DNA of 64,000 bases. It comes from Desulfurellales bacterium (GTDB taxonomy: Bacteria; Campylobacterota_A; Desulfurellia; Desulfurellales; Hippeaceae). The position numbers were made by a program, and so were the translations under genes. Numbering within the stretch: the stretch's first letter is position 1; each line of letters starts with the position of its first letter. The DNA lies in contig JALVUQ010000070.1 of assembly GCA_027035575.1 (NCBI GenBank), forward strand, positions 40,031-104,030, in the 5' to 3' direction. A model generated the notes under the pieces. The model ran no database searches. It was not told the DNA's origin and worked only from the letters and a program-made list of their open reading frames with translations. Of this stretch, positions 46,405 to 57,524 are shown one piece after another.

Positions 46405-47261
46405 TATACTCTACCCTCCTTTTGCAGTTTTGCTTTGTACGATTCCAAGGCGTTCTTCTCTTTCTCAATATATTGTCTTTGTCTTCCCATAAACTCGTCA
46501 AAGTCAACAAGACCCCCTATAAATTCAGGACCGTCAACACAGGCAAACTTGGTTTTACCGCCTACTGTCACCCTGCAAGCACCGCACATTCCGGTTCCGT
46601 CAACCATTATCGGGTTCAAAGACACTATTATGTCATTGCCCCTTCCGTTAGCTACAGCCGTTTTTGTGCAGAACTTCATCATTATGGGAGGACCTATTGC
46701 CCAAATCTTTTTAATATTCTCGCCCTCTGTTTTGAGCATTTCATCCAAAGGCTCCGTCACAAGCGCCTTTCTTCCGTAGCTTCCGTCGTCCGTAACCACT
46801 ATCAACTCGTTGGAAGCCTCTCTAATCTTGTCTTCCATTATCAAAAGCTCTTTCGTTCTTGCTCCAATAACGGAAACAACATAGTTGCCCATCTCCTTCA
46901 ATTTTCTGGCTATAGGATGAATCGGTGCAATACCTATTCCTCCTCCTATAATAACAACCTTACCTCCAAAGTTTTCCAGTTCGGAAGCCGTACCTAACGG
47001 ACCTGCAAATGAATACAACTCGTCGTTCTTCTCCATTAATGACAGCTCAAGGGTGCTTTTTCCGACAACCTGAAATACTATCTGTACCCAACCTTCTTCA
47101 GCGGATGAATCCGCAATTGTAAGCGGAATTCTTTCGCCTGTGGGTCGTGTAATTAATACGATAAATTGGCCGGGTTGTGCCGCTTTGGCAACATAAGGAG
47201 CATCTATAATATAAGAAAAGACGCTCTCACTCCACCGTTCCTTCTCCAAAATTTTGTACAT
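46404..47261 (-). CDS. nfnA: NADH-dependent ferredoxin:NADP oxidoreductase, small subunit
   Basis: Ferredoxin-NADP reductase-like subunit, 285 aa. An FAD domain (PGQFIVLITRPTGERIPLTIAD), an NAD(H) domain (VVIIGGGIGIAPIHPIARKL) and a C-terminal 2Fe-2S motif (MCGACRVTVGGKTKFACVDGP region) match NfnA/SudB/HydG-type proteins. It carries the bifurcating or electron-entry flavin of the Nfn complex in characterised homologues. Start at ATG 47261 behind AGGGGG; a TTG one codon earlier is an alternative. A 147-base gap separates it from the lipoprotein gene upstream. Confidence 0.9.
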   Translation of the reverse strand: MYKILEKERWSESVFSYIIDAPYVAKAAQPGQFIVLITRPTGERIPLTIADSSAEEGWVQIVFQVVGKSTLELSLMEKNDELYSFAGPLGTASELENFGGKVVIIGGGIGIAPIHPIARKLKEMGNYVVSVIGARTKELLIMEDKIREASNELIVVTDDGSYGRKALVTEPLDEMLKTEGENIKKIWAIGPPIMMKFCTKTAVANGRGNDIIVSLNPIMVDGTGMCGACRVTVGGKTKFACVDGPEFIGGLVDFDEFMGRQRQYIEKEKNALESYKAKLQKEGRV

Positions 47262-47408
47262 CAAATCCCCCTTTAAATATTAATTTTCGCTCTTCTATGG
47301 TAACAGCTCGGATTAAATTTGCAAAATTCCGAGCAGCATAAATCTTTTACTGCCGCAAAGAAATATTCAATAAATTTTTTAGTGCTTTTCAAATAAAGAC
47401 CCCTAAAA

Positions 47409-47984
47409 TCAGTTGTCAAATTTAAAGTCCATTGTGCCCAAATATGAAGCAATCACAAGACTTTCCTGCTTTGCAGGCACATCCGATTTTTTAAACTTTA
47501 TTATATACTCCCTCGCCCACCTGTGAGCTTTTATAAGGTAGAGCCACTGTTTTTTAAAACTGCTTAAATCAACCTCTTTTATCGAAACGGGCATAAAGGT
47601 GTGTGAATTTCTCACAAGATATACGTTCCAAAAAGAATTTTTATCTGCAAGATTGTTTATATCGTCATCGTCGGTATAAAACGCCACCCAAAATATGTCG
47701 TATTTATCATATTCTTTCAACACTTTTGAATATTTCTTATACTTTTTTTCCACACTTCCGGCGTTTTGAGTATATTCTATGTACTGCTCCATAAGATTTT
47801 TGTTAAAATGCGTAACCTTTACAATGGCAATAGTAGTAAAATCTCTATAGAGAACAGTCTTTTTTGTGTGTTTGGCTAAATTTTCGGTAAAACTGTTTTT
47901 ATAACTCCTAAAACCCAAACTGTGCAGCATCGAACAGCTTGCTAAAAACATCATCAAAACGGCAACACCAAATACTTTTTTCAT
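47409..47984 (-). CDS. Putative lipoprotein
   Basis: Exported lipoprotein, 191 aa, with a type II signal (MKKVFGVAVLMMFLASC) and cysteine at about residue 17. The mature part is rich in Lys, Tyr and Phe and looks like a small mixed alpha/beta domain (WVAFYTDDDDINNL; NVYLVRNSHTFMPVSI). I do not recognise the family; the pattern recalls small envelope lipoproteins of sulfur-reducing and related bacteria, but this is only an impression. Start at 47984 behind GGAG; a longer frame to 48008 is less likely. Confidence 0.75.
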   Translation of the reverse strand: MKKVFGVAVLMMFLASCSMLHSLGFRSYKNSFTENLAKHTKKTVLYRDFTTIAIVKVTHFNKNLMEQYIEYTQNAGSVEKKYKKYSKVLKEYDKYDIFWVAFYTDDDDINNLADKNSFWNVYLVRNSHTFMPVSIKEVDLSSFKKQWLYLIKAHRWAREYIIKFKKSDVPAKQESLVIASYLGTMDFKFDN

Positions 47985-48340
47985 TTTTTTCTCCGTTTCA
48001 TACATCATATATACACAAAACCTTCTCAGTCATTAGGGGTTTCCTTTTGCTTTGTGCATAATGATTTAAACAAACAAACACAAACTCGTACCCTGTTCAT
48101 TTTACTTTCTCTCTTTTCTATAAAATGTCCCTTATCCTTTCGATTCATCTATCTGCATCCATAAATTCAAATTTGTTCAAACTGCCGGGATTATAAACCC
48201 GCCTATTTTCTTTGTCAAGATAATACTTAAAGATATGGGGAACTTAAGTTTATTATTTATTGCCAATGATTTCAAACCGGTGTATATTTATTCTGCCGTA
48301 TCCACGGTTCGTTGTTTACTACGATGTCGTTTTTTAATTC

Positions 48341-48355
48341 GTAACTATTTGTTAC
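48341..48355 (+). promoter_or_regulatory. Palindromic operator candidate upstream of PII-amtB
   Basis: GTAAC at 48341-48345 and GTTAC at 48351-48355 form a 5-5-5 inverted repeat about 20 bases before the putative promoter. The related palindrome GTTATAAC lies before the other amtB gene. Confidence 0.3.
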
Positions 48356-48370
48356 AATAATGTAATTTAT

Positions 48371-48401
48371 TTAACATAATTGTAAATATATATTGTATAA
48401 T
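48371..48401 (+). promoter_or_regulatory. Candidate promoter of the PII-amtB operon
   Basis: A perfect TATAAT at 48396-48401 has a TTAACA 19 bases upstream. The spacing is longer than ideal. It would leave a leader of about 85 bases before the PII start. Confidence 0.4.
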
Positions 48402-48461
48402 TTAACTCTAAATAAATGCTTTTTGTTATTTTAATAATAAAGGAACAATAATTGCTTTTAA

Positions 48462-50106
<1,645 letters not shown>

Positions 50107-50114
50107 TTGACAAA

Positions 50115-50156
50115 AAGGCTTGGGTATAATAATCCCAAGCCTTACACTCCTTTTTT
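50115..50156 (+). terminator. Terminator after glnK-amtB
   Basis: A perfect 10-bp stem (AAGGCTTGGG/CCCAAGCCTT) with a nine-base loop is followed, seven bases later, by TTTTTT. The T tract is displaced from the stem, so it may be less efficient. Confidence 0.65.
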
Positions 50157-50320
50157 ATAAACAAATTTCTAAAAATGTTGAAGTTTTATGTTGTTTGTGA
50201 TAATTATTACCTAAAAGGTCGGATATGTTAATATTCAGTCCTTTTTATAGTTTTCCGTTAAGAAAATCGACGTTTGTAGGTTTCCTTAACGATTATCATA
50301 TTTTAGGGGGATATTTTGTT

Positions 50321-51928
50321 ATGAAAAACATTTCTTTGAAAAAATTGTTTTTATTTTCGATATTGATTGTTGCCGTTCTTTCTGTTTTCGGTTTATCTGT
50401 AAATTACATTTATTCGGCAAAAAACGCAAAAGATTCTGAGGTTTCTGCAAATATTAAAACGCCGGTATTGATTTCTTTAAAAGATATTCAATTAAAAATG
50501 GCGCTCATCAGTTCATATTTAAAAAGCGCGGCTTTGTTGAAAAACGAAAAAGACATTTCGACCGCAGACAAATATTTGCGCTCTGTAAAAAAAGATATAT
50601 CTTTTATTGAATCCACAACAAAAAATCCGCAAATTAAAGAAAGAATAGCCCTAATAGGTCGCCAAGCACAAACACTTTATAACTCCGGCAAGAATGTCGC
50701 CGAAGCCTACATAAACTCTCAAAGCAGCAAGACACTGCAAAACCTTATTGATAAATCCGACCAAGCCGTTTTAAAGGTATCGAGTTCCATAAAAAACTTA
50801 ATAACCTATCAGCAAAAGATAGTGGAAAAACTACATACAGACATAGCCAAAAACAGCAAAAGCTTGCTTTATATCTCAACATTTTTCCAGTTGATTATTT
50901 TGATACTGTTAATAGGTTTATACTTTGTTGTTTCGGCATACATCATAACACCGCTTATAAATGCGGTTAAAAAAACGGAATACCTTGCTCAAGGAGATTT
51001 GACCAAGAAGTTCGACATCATAACCGGTAATGAAATAGGAATCTTAAAAAGAGGCATCAATAAAGTTATAGACGGCATCAGAAACATAGTTACACAGCTT
51101 ATCTCAAATTCTGAGCAGTTGGCAAAAGAGGCAACAACCCTATCCGCCACAGCCGTTGAAATTTCATCCACAACAGAAGAAACAACAAGAAATATGGAGG
51201 AGATGGCAAATGCCGTAAGTGATACGGTGCAGGCGATTGACGGAATAGCACGCTCTTCAGAAAATGTTAATGCACTCGCCTCCGAGGTCGGAGAGGTAAA
51301 TCAAGTAATGATTGAAGATATAGAAAAAAGACTTACCAGAATGAGAGAAAATGCAAGACTTGCAAAAGAAGCAATAGAACAGATAAGCGAAGTTGGCGAT
51401 GCATCCAAACAAATAGGTCAAATCGTAGGCGTTATAAACGAGATAGCAGACCAGACAAATCTCTTGGCACTCAATGCTGCAATAGAAGCTGCGCGTGCCG
51501 GAGAAGCAGGCAGAGGCTTTGCAGTAGTTGCCGATGAGGTAAGAAAGCTTGCTGAGAAAACTCAGCACGCAACGGAAGATATTAAGAATATGATAACAAA
51601 AATGCAAAACGACACTCAGACTGCTGTTGAAAAAACTCAAAAAGCGGGCGATATGATTCTTGATGAGGAAACCAAAGCAAAAGAAGACAAAGAACATATA
51701 GAATCAGTTGTAGAAAAGGCATCGAGGGTAATTGACGAGCTAAACTCCACAAGCGCGGCAACAGAGGAGCTCTCCTCAACCGTAGCAGAAATTGATATGC
51801 AGGTCAAAGAGGTTGTCGAAGCCGCCAAAGAAAATGCCAAAGCCATTGAAGATATAGCCAAAATATCCGACGAGGTCAAAGAGATGTCGGATAACGTTAA
51901 AAAATTGGTGGCGGTGTTTAAGGTTTAA
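50321..51928 (+). CDS. Transmembrane methyl-accepting chemotaxis protein
   Basis: Chemoreceptor, 535 aa. Membrane helix 1 lies at about residues 8-30, the periplasmic four-helix-type region at 31-180, helix 2 ([20 protein letters not shown]) near 188-207, then HAMP and the signalling domain with [21 protein letters not shown] and [19 protein letters not shown]. The ligand cannot be predicted. The start is ATG 50321 behind AGGGGG; an upstream in-frame extension from 50225 would add a hydrophobic stretch and is unlikely. It is a single gene and ends four bases before the convergent glycosyltransferase gene ends. Confidence 0.94.
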   Translation: MKNISLKKLFLFSILIVAVLSVFGLSVNYIYSAKNAKDSEVSANIKTPVLISLKDIQLKMALISSYLKSAALLKNEKDISTADKYLRSVKKDISFIESTTKNPQIKERIALIGRQAQTLYNSGKNVAEAYINSQSSKTLQNLIDKSDQAVLKVSSSIKNLITYQQKIVEKLHTDIAKNSKSLLYISTFFQLIILILLIGLYFVVSAYIITPLINAVKKTEYLAQGDLTKKFDIITGNEIGILKRGINKVIDGIRNIVTQLISNSEQLAKEATTLSATAVEISSTTEETTRNMEEMANAVSDTVQAIDGIARSSENVNALASEVGEVNQVMIEDIEKRLTRMRENARLAKEAIEQISEVGDASKQIGQIVGVINEIADQTNLLALNAAIEAARAGEAGRGFAVVADEVRKLAEKTQHATEDIKNMITKMQNDTQTAVEKTQKAGDMILDEETKAKEDKEHIESVVEKASRVIDELNSTSAATEELSSTVAEIDMQVKEVVEAAKENAKAIEDIAKISDEVKEMSDNVKKLVAVFKV

Positions 51929-51932
51929 AACG

Positions 51933-52979
51933 CTAAACGGAGTTTATTGCATCTGTTATTTTAGAGCAAAACTCATCAAAAGAATACTCTTTAGCGGCAA
52001 TTAAGGCGAGGTTTTTTGCTTTTTCCATATCTTTTTGTGACATTTTTTGAATAGCCTCGAATAGGGATTGTTCATCATTTGCCTTTGCAAGCGTACAAAA
52101 TTCATCCTCAGCAATCTCTTTAAGCATACCGACATCGGTTGTCACTACAGGCAAGCCTACAGCCATAAACTCAAACATAACTCTCGCAATCGTCTCACTT
52201 CCGATACTCGATATAACGCCAACATCAAAAGCGCTCATAATATCAACAATATCTTTACGCCTTTCGTTTATGATTATAACCCTTTCGTCCATACCTAGCG
52301 AACCGGCCAAACTTCTAAGCTCATCCGCTTTTTGTGCCTTTTCTTCTCCGACAATCATCAGCTTTGAGTTGTTTTTGATTTTTGAAAAAGCCTTGATAAG
52401 TACGTTATACCCTTTAACTTCATCCAGCCTTCCTACGCTGCCAAACAGAATCTCTTCATCTTTTATTTTGTAAAGCTCCCTAATCCTGCTTCTGCCTGTT
52501 TTGTTAAATTTAAAAATCGACTCATCCGCAAATCCCTTTATAACGTACAAACGCCCGACCTTTTTCTCATCAACATTGCTGCGTAAAAAATCAGCCGGCA
52601 GAATAACAGTATCCACACAGTTTCTCGGCGTTTTTAGTCTTTTATCCTCGCCGAATATTCTGACAAGTTTAAAATTGAAGCTCTTTTTCAACAGACAGGA
52701 AAAAAATGCTGCATCTCCTCTGATTGTTACAACAATATCCGGTTTAAACAGTTTAAATGTTGTAGAGAGGCTTTTAAACCCTATAAAACTTTTTAGAAAA
52801 TTTTTATTTCTCAGGGGCTCTATATATATTTTTTCACCGTTGTGCTTTTTGTCTATATAACTTCCTTCAAGGCAAAACAGCTTGACGGTATGATTTTTGG
52901 CAAGTGCCTTGTATGTTCCGTATGCGTAATGAGTTAGGGCGCTGTCCCACTCCTCATCCAACACAAAGGCTATTTTCAC
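51933..52979 (-). CDS. Glycosyltransferase, GT4 (group 1) type
   Basis: Cytoplasmic GT-B glycosyltransferase, 348 aa. [18 protein letters not shown] marks the start of the nucleotide-sugar domain, and [20 protein letters not shown] the E-x7-E motif that binds the donor. The acceptor is unknown; lone genes of this type often act in lipopolysaccharide or surface-polysaccharide assembly. It overlaps hisIE by four bases, although the two are not functionally related. Confidence 0.88.
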   Translation of the reverse strand: MKIAFVLDEEWDSALTHYAYGTYKALAKNHTVKLFCLEGSYIDKKHNGEKIYIEPLRNKNFLKSFIGFKSLSTTFKLFKPDIVVTIRGDAAFFSCLLKKSFNFKLVRIFGEDKRLKTPRNCVDTVILPADFLRSNVDEKKVGRLYVIKGFADESIFKFNKTGRSRIRELYKIKDEEILFGSVGRLDEVKGYNVLIKAFSKIKNNSKLMIVGEEKAQKADELRSLAGSLGMDERVIIINERRKDIVDIMSAFDVGVISSIGSETIARVMFEFMAVGLPVVTTDVGMLKEIAEDEFCTLAKANDEQSLFEAIQKMSQKDMEKAKNLALIAAKEYSFDEFCSKITDAINSV

Positions 52980-53695
52980 CTATCTTTCTTCCTTGTTTTT
53001 TTCTCAAGTTCCCCGGAAATCCCAAAGCGCCTCGACAACTCCTTAAAAAGGCTTGTATGCGGTATGTCAAAATAGACCAAACCAACCAAGAGATGAAAAA
53101 TTAAGTCTGACGACTCGTATATTATTTCACTCTCGTCACCGTCTTTCATTGCTATAATGGTTTCGCCGGCTTCTTCTGCTATTTTTTTGGCTATGACATT
53201 TATGCCGCCTTTAAACAGTCCCGCCGTATAAGAGTCTTTTGGCAAATCCCTCTTTCTTGCTGCAAGCAGAGCATAAAGTTTCGACAGTATATCCTCATCT
53301 TTTACATCGTAATCATAAATTATTCCGTTGAAACCCTTCTCAATTACAGGCTGCACCTCTCTTGTTTGCCCTCTGTAAAACTCCCTGTAAAAGCAACTTC
53401 TGTGGTTGGTGTGGCAGGCTGCCCCCCTTTGCTCAACCTTGATAAGCAGGGTATCTTCGTCGCAGTCATAAAAAATTTGTTTTACCTTCTGTGTATGACC
53501 GCTTGTTTCACCCTTTTTCCATAATTTTTTTCTGCTTCTTGAGTAGTAATGGGCATACCCGCTTTCAAGCGTTTTTTTAACGGCTTCTTTATCGGCATAC
53601 GCAACCATAAGCACCTGATTGTTGTAAAAATCCTGAACAACAACGGGTATCAGCCCTTTTTCGTCAAACTGCAGAATATCCAATAAATTCTCCAT
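52976..53695 (-). CDS. hisI: Bifunctional phosphoribosyl-AMP cyclohydrolase / phosphoribosyl-ATP pyrophosphatase
   Basis: HisIE fusion, 239 aa, performs the second and third steps of histidine synthesis. The HisI half (1-130) has the metal-binding cysteines in FYDCDED and [27 protein letters not shown] is a core motif. The HisE half (140-230) has [13 protein letters not shown] and [14 protein letters not shown] bifunctional HisIE is common in proteobacteria. It lies between speE and the glycosyltransferase. Confidence 0.95.
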   Translation of the reverse strand: MENLLDILQFDEKGLIPVVVQDFYNNQVLMVAYADKEAVKKTLESGYAHYYSRSRKKLWKKGETSGHTQKVKQIFYDCDEDTLLIKVEQRGAACHTNHRSCFYREFYRGQTREVQPVIEKGFNGIIYDYDVKDEDILSKLYALLAARKRDLPKDSYTAGLFKGGINVIAKKIAEEAGETIIAMKDGDESEIIYESSDLIFHLLVGLVYFDIPHTSLFKELSRRFGISGELEKKTRKKDR

Positions 53696-53726
53696 AGCAT
53701 CTCCCTATTTCAAACTAAACAAGCCG

Positions 53727-54572
53727 TTACTTCAACATATCTTTTACAAATTCCGGCAGAGCAAAACAAGCATTATGTATTTCGCTATTGTAGTATCTCA
53801 ACTTTAAATTCAATTTTTCATATCTTTGTTCGTCAAACATACTAGACGCCGGCTCGTTTTTATACCCCAAAGCAAAATTCCACATTCCAGATGGGTAGGT
53901 CGGTATGTATGCAAGGTAGCACTCCACCTTATCACCGAACGCCTTTCTCATATTATTTACGGAGCGCATCATCCATTTTGTGTCGTAGTAGGGGTTTTCA
54001 GCTTGAGCTACAACAAAACCGCCTTCTCTTAACGCATTTCTCACATTGGCATAAAATTCACCGCTGAAAAGCCCTTCGGCAGGTCCGAACGGGTCTGTAG
54101 AGTCTATTATGACTATGTCGTATGCCTCTTTTTTACCCTTAACAAACTCTATTCCGTCACCTATAATCAGATTAACCTTTTGACTGTCATACCCGCATCC
54201 GACAAATGGCATATGCTTCTTTGCGGCATTCACAACCATTTCGTCTATCTCAACCTCGGTTATGGAGTTTAAATAGGTGTGCTTTGCAAGCTCTCTGACC
54301 GTTCCTCCGTCTCCTCCGCCTATAACCAACACATCCTTCGGATTTTGATGGGCAAACAGAGGCACATTTGTTATCATTTCGTGATAAACAAACTCATCTT
54401 TCTGTGTAAGCATCACAAGACCGTCAAGCAGCATAACCCTGCCGAAATCATAAGTATCCAATACATCAAGCCTTTGAAATTTACTGAAGTTTGTTTCCAA
54501 CACCTTTTTAACTTTAAATGTAAAACCACAATTTTCGCTGTACTTTTCCGTAAACCAAAATTCAGGATTCAT
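53727..54572 (-). CDS. speE: Spermidine synthase-type aminopropyltransferase
   Basis: Aminopropyltransferase, 281 aa, transfers aminopropyl from decarboxylated SAM to a polyamine, probably putrescine. VIGGGDGGTVREL binds the nucleoside, DSTDPFGPAEGLFS contains catalytic aspartates, and YHEMITNVPLFAH is conserved. Start at ATG 54572 with GGAGG four bases upstream; a longer frame starts at 54611. A strong terminator hairpin ends just 11 bases before this start, so expression depends on readthrough of the korC transcript or on a promoter within the hairpin. speD is not visible. Confidence 0.94.
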   Translation of the reverse strand: MNPEFWFTEKYSENCGFTFKVKKVLETNFSKFQRLDVLDTYDFGRVMLLDGLVMLTQKDEFVYHEMITNVPLFAHQNPKDVLVIGGGDGGTVRELAKHTYLNSITEVEIDEMVVNAAKKHMPFVGCGYDSQKVNLIIGDGIEFVKGKKEAYDIVIIDSTDPFGPAEGLFSGEFYANVRNALREGGFVVAQAENPYYDTKWMMRSVNNMRKAFGDKVECYLAYIPTYPSGMWNFALGYKNEPASSMFDEQRYEKLNLKLRYYNSEIHNACFALPEFVKDMLK

Positions 54573-54583
54573 TGCACCTCCAT

Positions 54584-54621
54584 AAAAAAAGCACACAAAG
54601 GAAATTAACACCTTTGTGTGC
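54584..54621 (-). terminator. Terminator between korC and speE
   Basis: A perfect 11-bp stem (GCACACAAAGG/CCTTTGTGTGC) with a nine-base loop runs, on the minus strand, into seven T residues (A at 54584-54590 on the plus strand). It ends the icd-kor transcript. The speE ribosome-binding site begins right after the T tract. Confidence 0.88.
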
Positions 54622-54646
54622 CGTAATAGGTGAGTATTTTTTGGTG

Positions 54647-55213
54647 TTACTTGCCCTTTTCCGCCTTGAGCTTTTTGGCTATATCAACACCCATTTTAAA
54701 CGCTTTCTCATTTAATTCCAAAAATGCCGGCGGCACCCTTTTCTCGACGGCTTTAAAAATATTGTCCAAAGACATAACCTGTGTCAGTTCACCGGTCATT
54801 CCGACAGAAAGGATGTTTGCCGTAATAACATTGCCGACTTCGTATTTTGCAGTTCTGATTATGGGGTATTCATATACATCCCATTTTGCCCTGTCCTCAT
54901 CCGGCACATTAACAAGTCCGCTGTCAACAAGCACTATGGCTCCGTCAAGCGTATCTCCTTTATACAGGTTGTATGTCCTTTGGTCTAAGGCGAGGAAGAA
55001 ATTAATGTGTGTTGATTCTGCGAAATATATGGGTTCGTCGGATATAATAATATCCGCTTTTGTCGGACCTCCGCGCACCTGCGATGTGTATGTGGGCACC
55101 TGTGTTGCATATTTATTTTCAAAAAATATAGCGGCTTCGGCTATAATGGCTCCTGCCAACATATTACCTTGGCCACCAATCCCTGCGAATCTCAATTCAT
55201 AGTGAAATGCCAT
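54647..55213 (-). CDS. korC: 2-oxoglutarate:ferredoxin oxidoreductase, gamma subunit
   Basis: KorC/OorC, 188 aa, gamma subunit of the ferredoxin-dependent 2-oxoacid oxidoreductase. The N-terminal RFAGIGGQGNMLAG motif and YATQVPTYTSQVRGGPTKADI are typical of gamma subunits. It starts 11 bases after korB. The whole block order is korD-A-B-C, as in oorDABC of Campylobacter and Helicobacter. Confidence 0.93.
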   Translation of the reverse strand: MAFHYELRFAGIGGQGNMLAGAIIAEAAIFFENKYATQVPTYTSQVRGGPTKADIIISDEPIYFAESTHINFFLALDQRTYNLYKGDTLDGAIVLVDSGLVNVPDEDRAKWDVYEYPIIRTAKYEVGNVITANILSVGMTGELTQVMSLDNIFKAVEKRVPPAFLELNEKAFKMGVDIAKKLKAEKGK

Positions 55214-55224
55214 AACCGCTCTCC

Positions 55225-56043
55225 TTACTCGTTTTGTGCTTTTTCAACTAATTCTTTATATGCCTGGGTGTACTCTTTCTTTGCAGTGTTTTCATAAAGA
55301 ATACCTGTTACATACTTACCCTTCAACTCCTCTTCGCTCATCTTCGCAGCTTTAGCCTTTGTCACGGTTTTTTCCTTTATCAAGTCAACGAGCTTAACCG
55401 GGTCTCCGTATTTATTTCTTCTTCCCCACTGTATATGGCAGTTGCTGAGTGCGTCAATAACGCTCATACCCTTGTGGGAGAGTCCTTTTTTAATGTAGTT
55501 TTTAAGAATCATCGGGTCTGCAACAGAGCTTCTTGCCACAAACGTTGCGCCCGCGCCCTTCGCCAATTCAGCTATATCGAAATTCGGGTCAATGTTTCCT
55601 CTTGGCATAGTAGATGCTTTTGTTCCCGTCGGTGTTAAAGGAGAATACTGTCCGCCGGTCATTCCGTAAATCCAGTTATCAACGATAATAACCGTCAAGT
55701 CTATGTTTCTCCTGCAGGCGTGAATGAAGTGGTTTCCGCCGATAGCCGTTGAGTCTCCGTCACCTGAGAAAACAATAACGTGCATATCGGGATGACACAT
55801 TTTAATGGCAGTTGCTACAGGGACAGCTCTTCCGTGAAGCGTATGTATGGTGTGAAAATCAACATAACCCGTTGCACGTGAAGAACATCCTATCCCCGAA
55901 ACCATCATTATATCGTCATTCTGCCAGCCAAGCTCATCAATAGCAGTTATCATAGCCTTTAATATTGTTCCGTTTCCGCAACCCGGACACCAATATAAAG
56001 GCAATTTTTCCATTCTTAAATATTTGGAATAATCGGTAGCCAT
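55225..56043 (-). CDS. korB: 2-oxoglutarate:ferredoxin oxidoreductase, beta subunit
   Basis: KorB/OorB, 272 aa, carries thiamine pyrophosphate. WCPGCGNG at the N-terminus may contribute cluster ligands, and VFSGDGDSTAIGGNHF with TVIIVDNWIYGMTGGQYSPL binds TPP-Mg. It catalyses 2-oxoglutarate plus CoA to succinyl-CoA and CO2 with ferredoxin; the reverse is a carboxylation. It overlaps the korA stop by one base. Confidence 0.95.
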   Translation of the reverse strand: MATDYSKYLRMEKLPLYWCPGCGNGTILKAMITAIDELGWQNDDIMMVSGIGCSSRATGYVDFHTIHTLHGRAVPVATAIKMCHPDMHVIVFSGDGDSTAIGGNHFIHACRRNIDLTVIIVDNWIYGMTGGQYSPLTPTGTKASTMPRGNIDPNFDIAELAKGAGATFVARSSVADPMILKNYIKKGLSHKGMSVIDALSNCHIQWGRRNKYGDPVKLVDLIKEKTVTKAKAAKMSEEELKGKYVTGILYENTAKKEYTQAYKELVEKAQNE

Positions 56044-57182
56044 TACAGTACCTCCTTCATTTTGTCTAATATCTGTTGAGGTCTAATCGGAACACCGGCT
56101 GCCTGAAGTACGGTTGAAATTTCAATACTGCCCTTTGTCGCTCTCTCAACCTCATAAAGCATCTGACCTAAGTTGATTTCTGTTACTATCATCTTATCAA
56201 AATTCTTTCCAATTTCGGCTACCTGCTTTTCAGGGAATGGCCAAACCGTTATAGGCCTGAACATACCGGCTTTAATTCCGGCCTCTCTTGCTTCGTCAAC
56301 AGCAACTCTTGCGGCGGCTGCATTTGTTCCGTATGCAAAAATAGCAAGTTGCGCATCGTCCATCTTGTAATACTCAAAGCTCTCAATATCTTTTATGTTA
56401 CCTGTAATTTTTCTAATCATTCTTTCTTCGTCAGCTTCAACGGCTTCCTTGTTTACTGTCGGAAAGCCTGTTTTATCCTTGTTTAATCCCGTCATATGGA
56501 ATCTGTAATCGTGAAATTTCTCTTTATTTGGCAAAGGCGGAACCTCTCCGAACCTTTCCACATCGTATGGGTTGTACTCCTCAGGCGGAACGCTCGGCTG
56601 AGTTCTGTCTATAATTTCAAGTGTTGACGGGTCTGGAAGCTCAACTCTTCCGTTTAGGTGAGCCAAAACGGCGTCTGTCAAAATATAAACAGGGGTTCTG
56701 TATTTCTCAGCCATATTAAATGCCCTGATTGTCTCCGTATATGTTTCAAGCAGAGTTTCGGGTGCAACGGCTATAATCATATGGTCTCCGTGCGTTCCCC
56801 ACCTTGCCTGCATAACATCTGCCTGAGATACCCTTGTCGGCAAACCTGTCGAAGGACCGCCCCTCATAACGTTAACAACAACTAAGGGCAACTCCATCAT
56901 ACAAGCCAATCCTATGGCTTCCTGTTTTAGGGAAATTCCGGGTCCGCTTGAAGCAGTCATAGACTTATATCCGGCATAGCTTGCTCCGACAGCAGCCATA
57001 CACGAAGCTATCTCGTCTTCAAACTGCATAAAGACTCCGCCCACCTCCGGCATTCTTTTTGACAAATGCTCAGGGATTTCGGAAGACGGCGTTATGGGGT
57101 AGCCTGCGTAAAATCTGCATCCTGCAGCTATAGCAGCTTCGCTAACCAACTCGTTTCCATTCATTATTTGAGCTTTAGACAT
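56043..57182 (-). CDS. korA: 2-oxoglutarate:ferredoxin oxidoreductase, alpha subunit
   Basis: KorA/OorA, 379 aa. AGYPITPSSEIPEHLSKRM is the alpha-subunit signature; TASSGPGISLKQEAIGLA and RGGPSTGLPTRVSQAD belong to the substrate domain. The TPP is in KorB. Start at ATG 57182 behind AGGAGGG; a TTG one codon earlier is an alternative. It follows korD by nine bases. Confidence 0.95.
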   Translation of the reverse strand: MSKAQIMNGNELVSEAAIAAGCRFYAGYPITPSSEIPEHLSKRMPEVGGVFMQFEDEIASCMAAVGASYAGYKSMTASSGPGISLKQEAIGLACMMELPLVVVNVMRGGPSTGLPTRVSQADVMQARWGTHGDHMIIAVAPETLLETYTETIRAFNMAEKYRTPVYILTDAVLAHLNGRVELPDPSTLEIIDRTQPSVPPEEYNPYDVERFGEVPPLPNKEKFHDYRFHMTGLNKDKTGFPTVNKEAVEADEERMIRKITGNIKDIESFEYYKMDDAQLAIFAYGTNAAAARVAVDEAREAGIKAGMFRPITVWPFPEKQVAEIGKNFDKMIVTEINLGQMLYEVERATKGSIEISTVLQAAGVPIRPQQILDKMKEVL

Positions 57183-57191
57183 CAATCCCTC

Positions 57192-57464
57192 CTATTTAGA
57201 CTTTGTAACTTGATTACCTTTACTGTCCGTAAAGGTTAATTCTACACCTACATCCACTACGTCAATAGCAAAATGAGGGCATGCAACTTCACACAGTTTA
57301 CACCTGATACAATCCTCTGGCCTTTGGACTTTACACATAGAGCCTGTCCAAACGTGCAAAGCCTCAACCAACTCCAAAACATTTTTCGGGCATACCTTTA
57401 TACATATGCCGCAGGCTGTACACAAATCCTCGTTTACCACAACCGGAGCTTGTTCAACTGCCAT
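57192..57464 (-). CDS. korD: 2-oxoglutarate:ferredoxin oxidoreductase, ferredoxin-like delta subunit
   Basis: Small 2x[4Fe-4S] protein, 90 aa. Two clusters are given by CTACGICIKVCP and CIRCKLCEVACP. In the Campylobacterota OorDABC enzyme this subunit passes electrons from the catalytic subunits to an acceptor. It is the first kor gene, 60 bases after icd. A weak stem-loop at 57491-57511 in the gap may set the expression ratio between icd and kor. Confidence 0.93.
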   Translation of the reverse strand: MAVEQAPVVVNEDLCTACGICIKVCPKNVLELVEALHVWTGSMCKVQRPEDCIRCKLCEVACPHFAIDVVDVGVELTFTDSKGNQVTKSK

Positions 57465-57524
57465 ATACCTACTCCTTTTACATAAAATTTAGGGGCTTTA
57501 AAAAGCCTCTCGTTTATCGATATT

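Noticed and set aside
45976..46779. 267-codon antisense frame over nfnB/nfnA
   Set aside because: Overlaps two certain genes and reads as hydrophobic shadow sequence.
47306..47334. Inverted repeat GCTCGGA/TCCGAGC between the lipoprotein gene and nfnA as a terminator
   Set aside because: Only seven pairs, 15-base loop and no T tract; could be an operator but there is no support.
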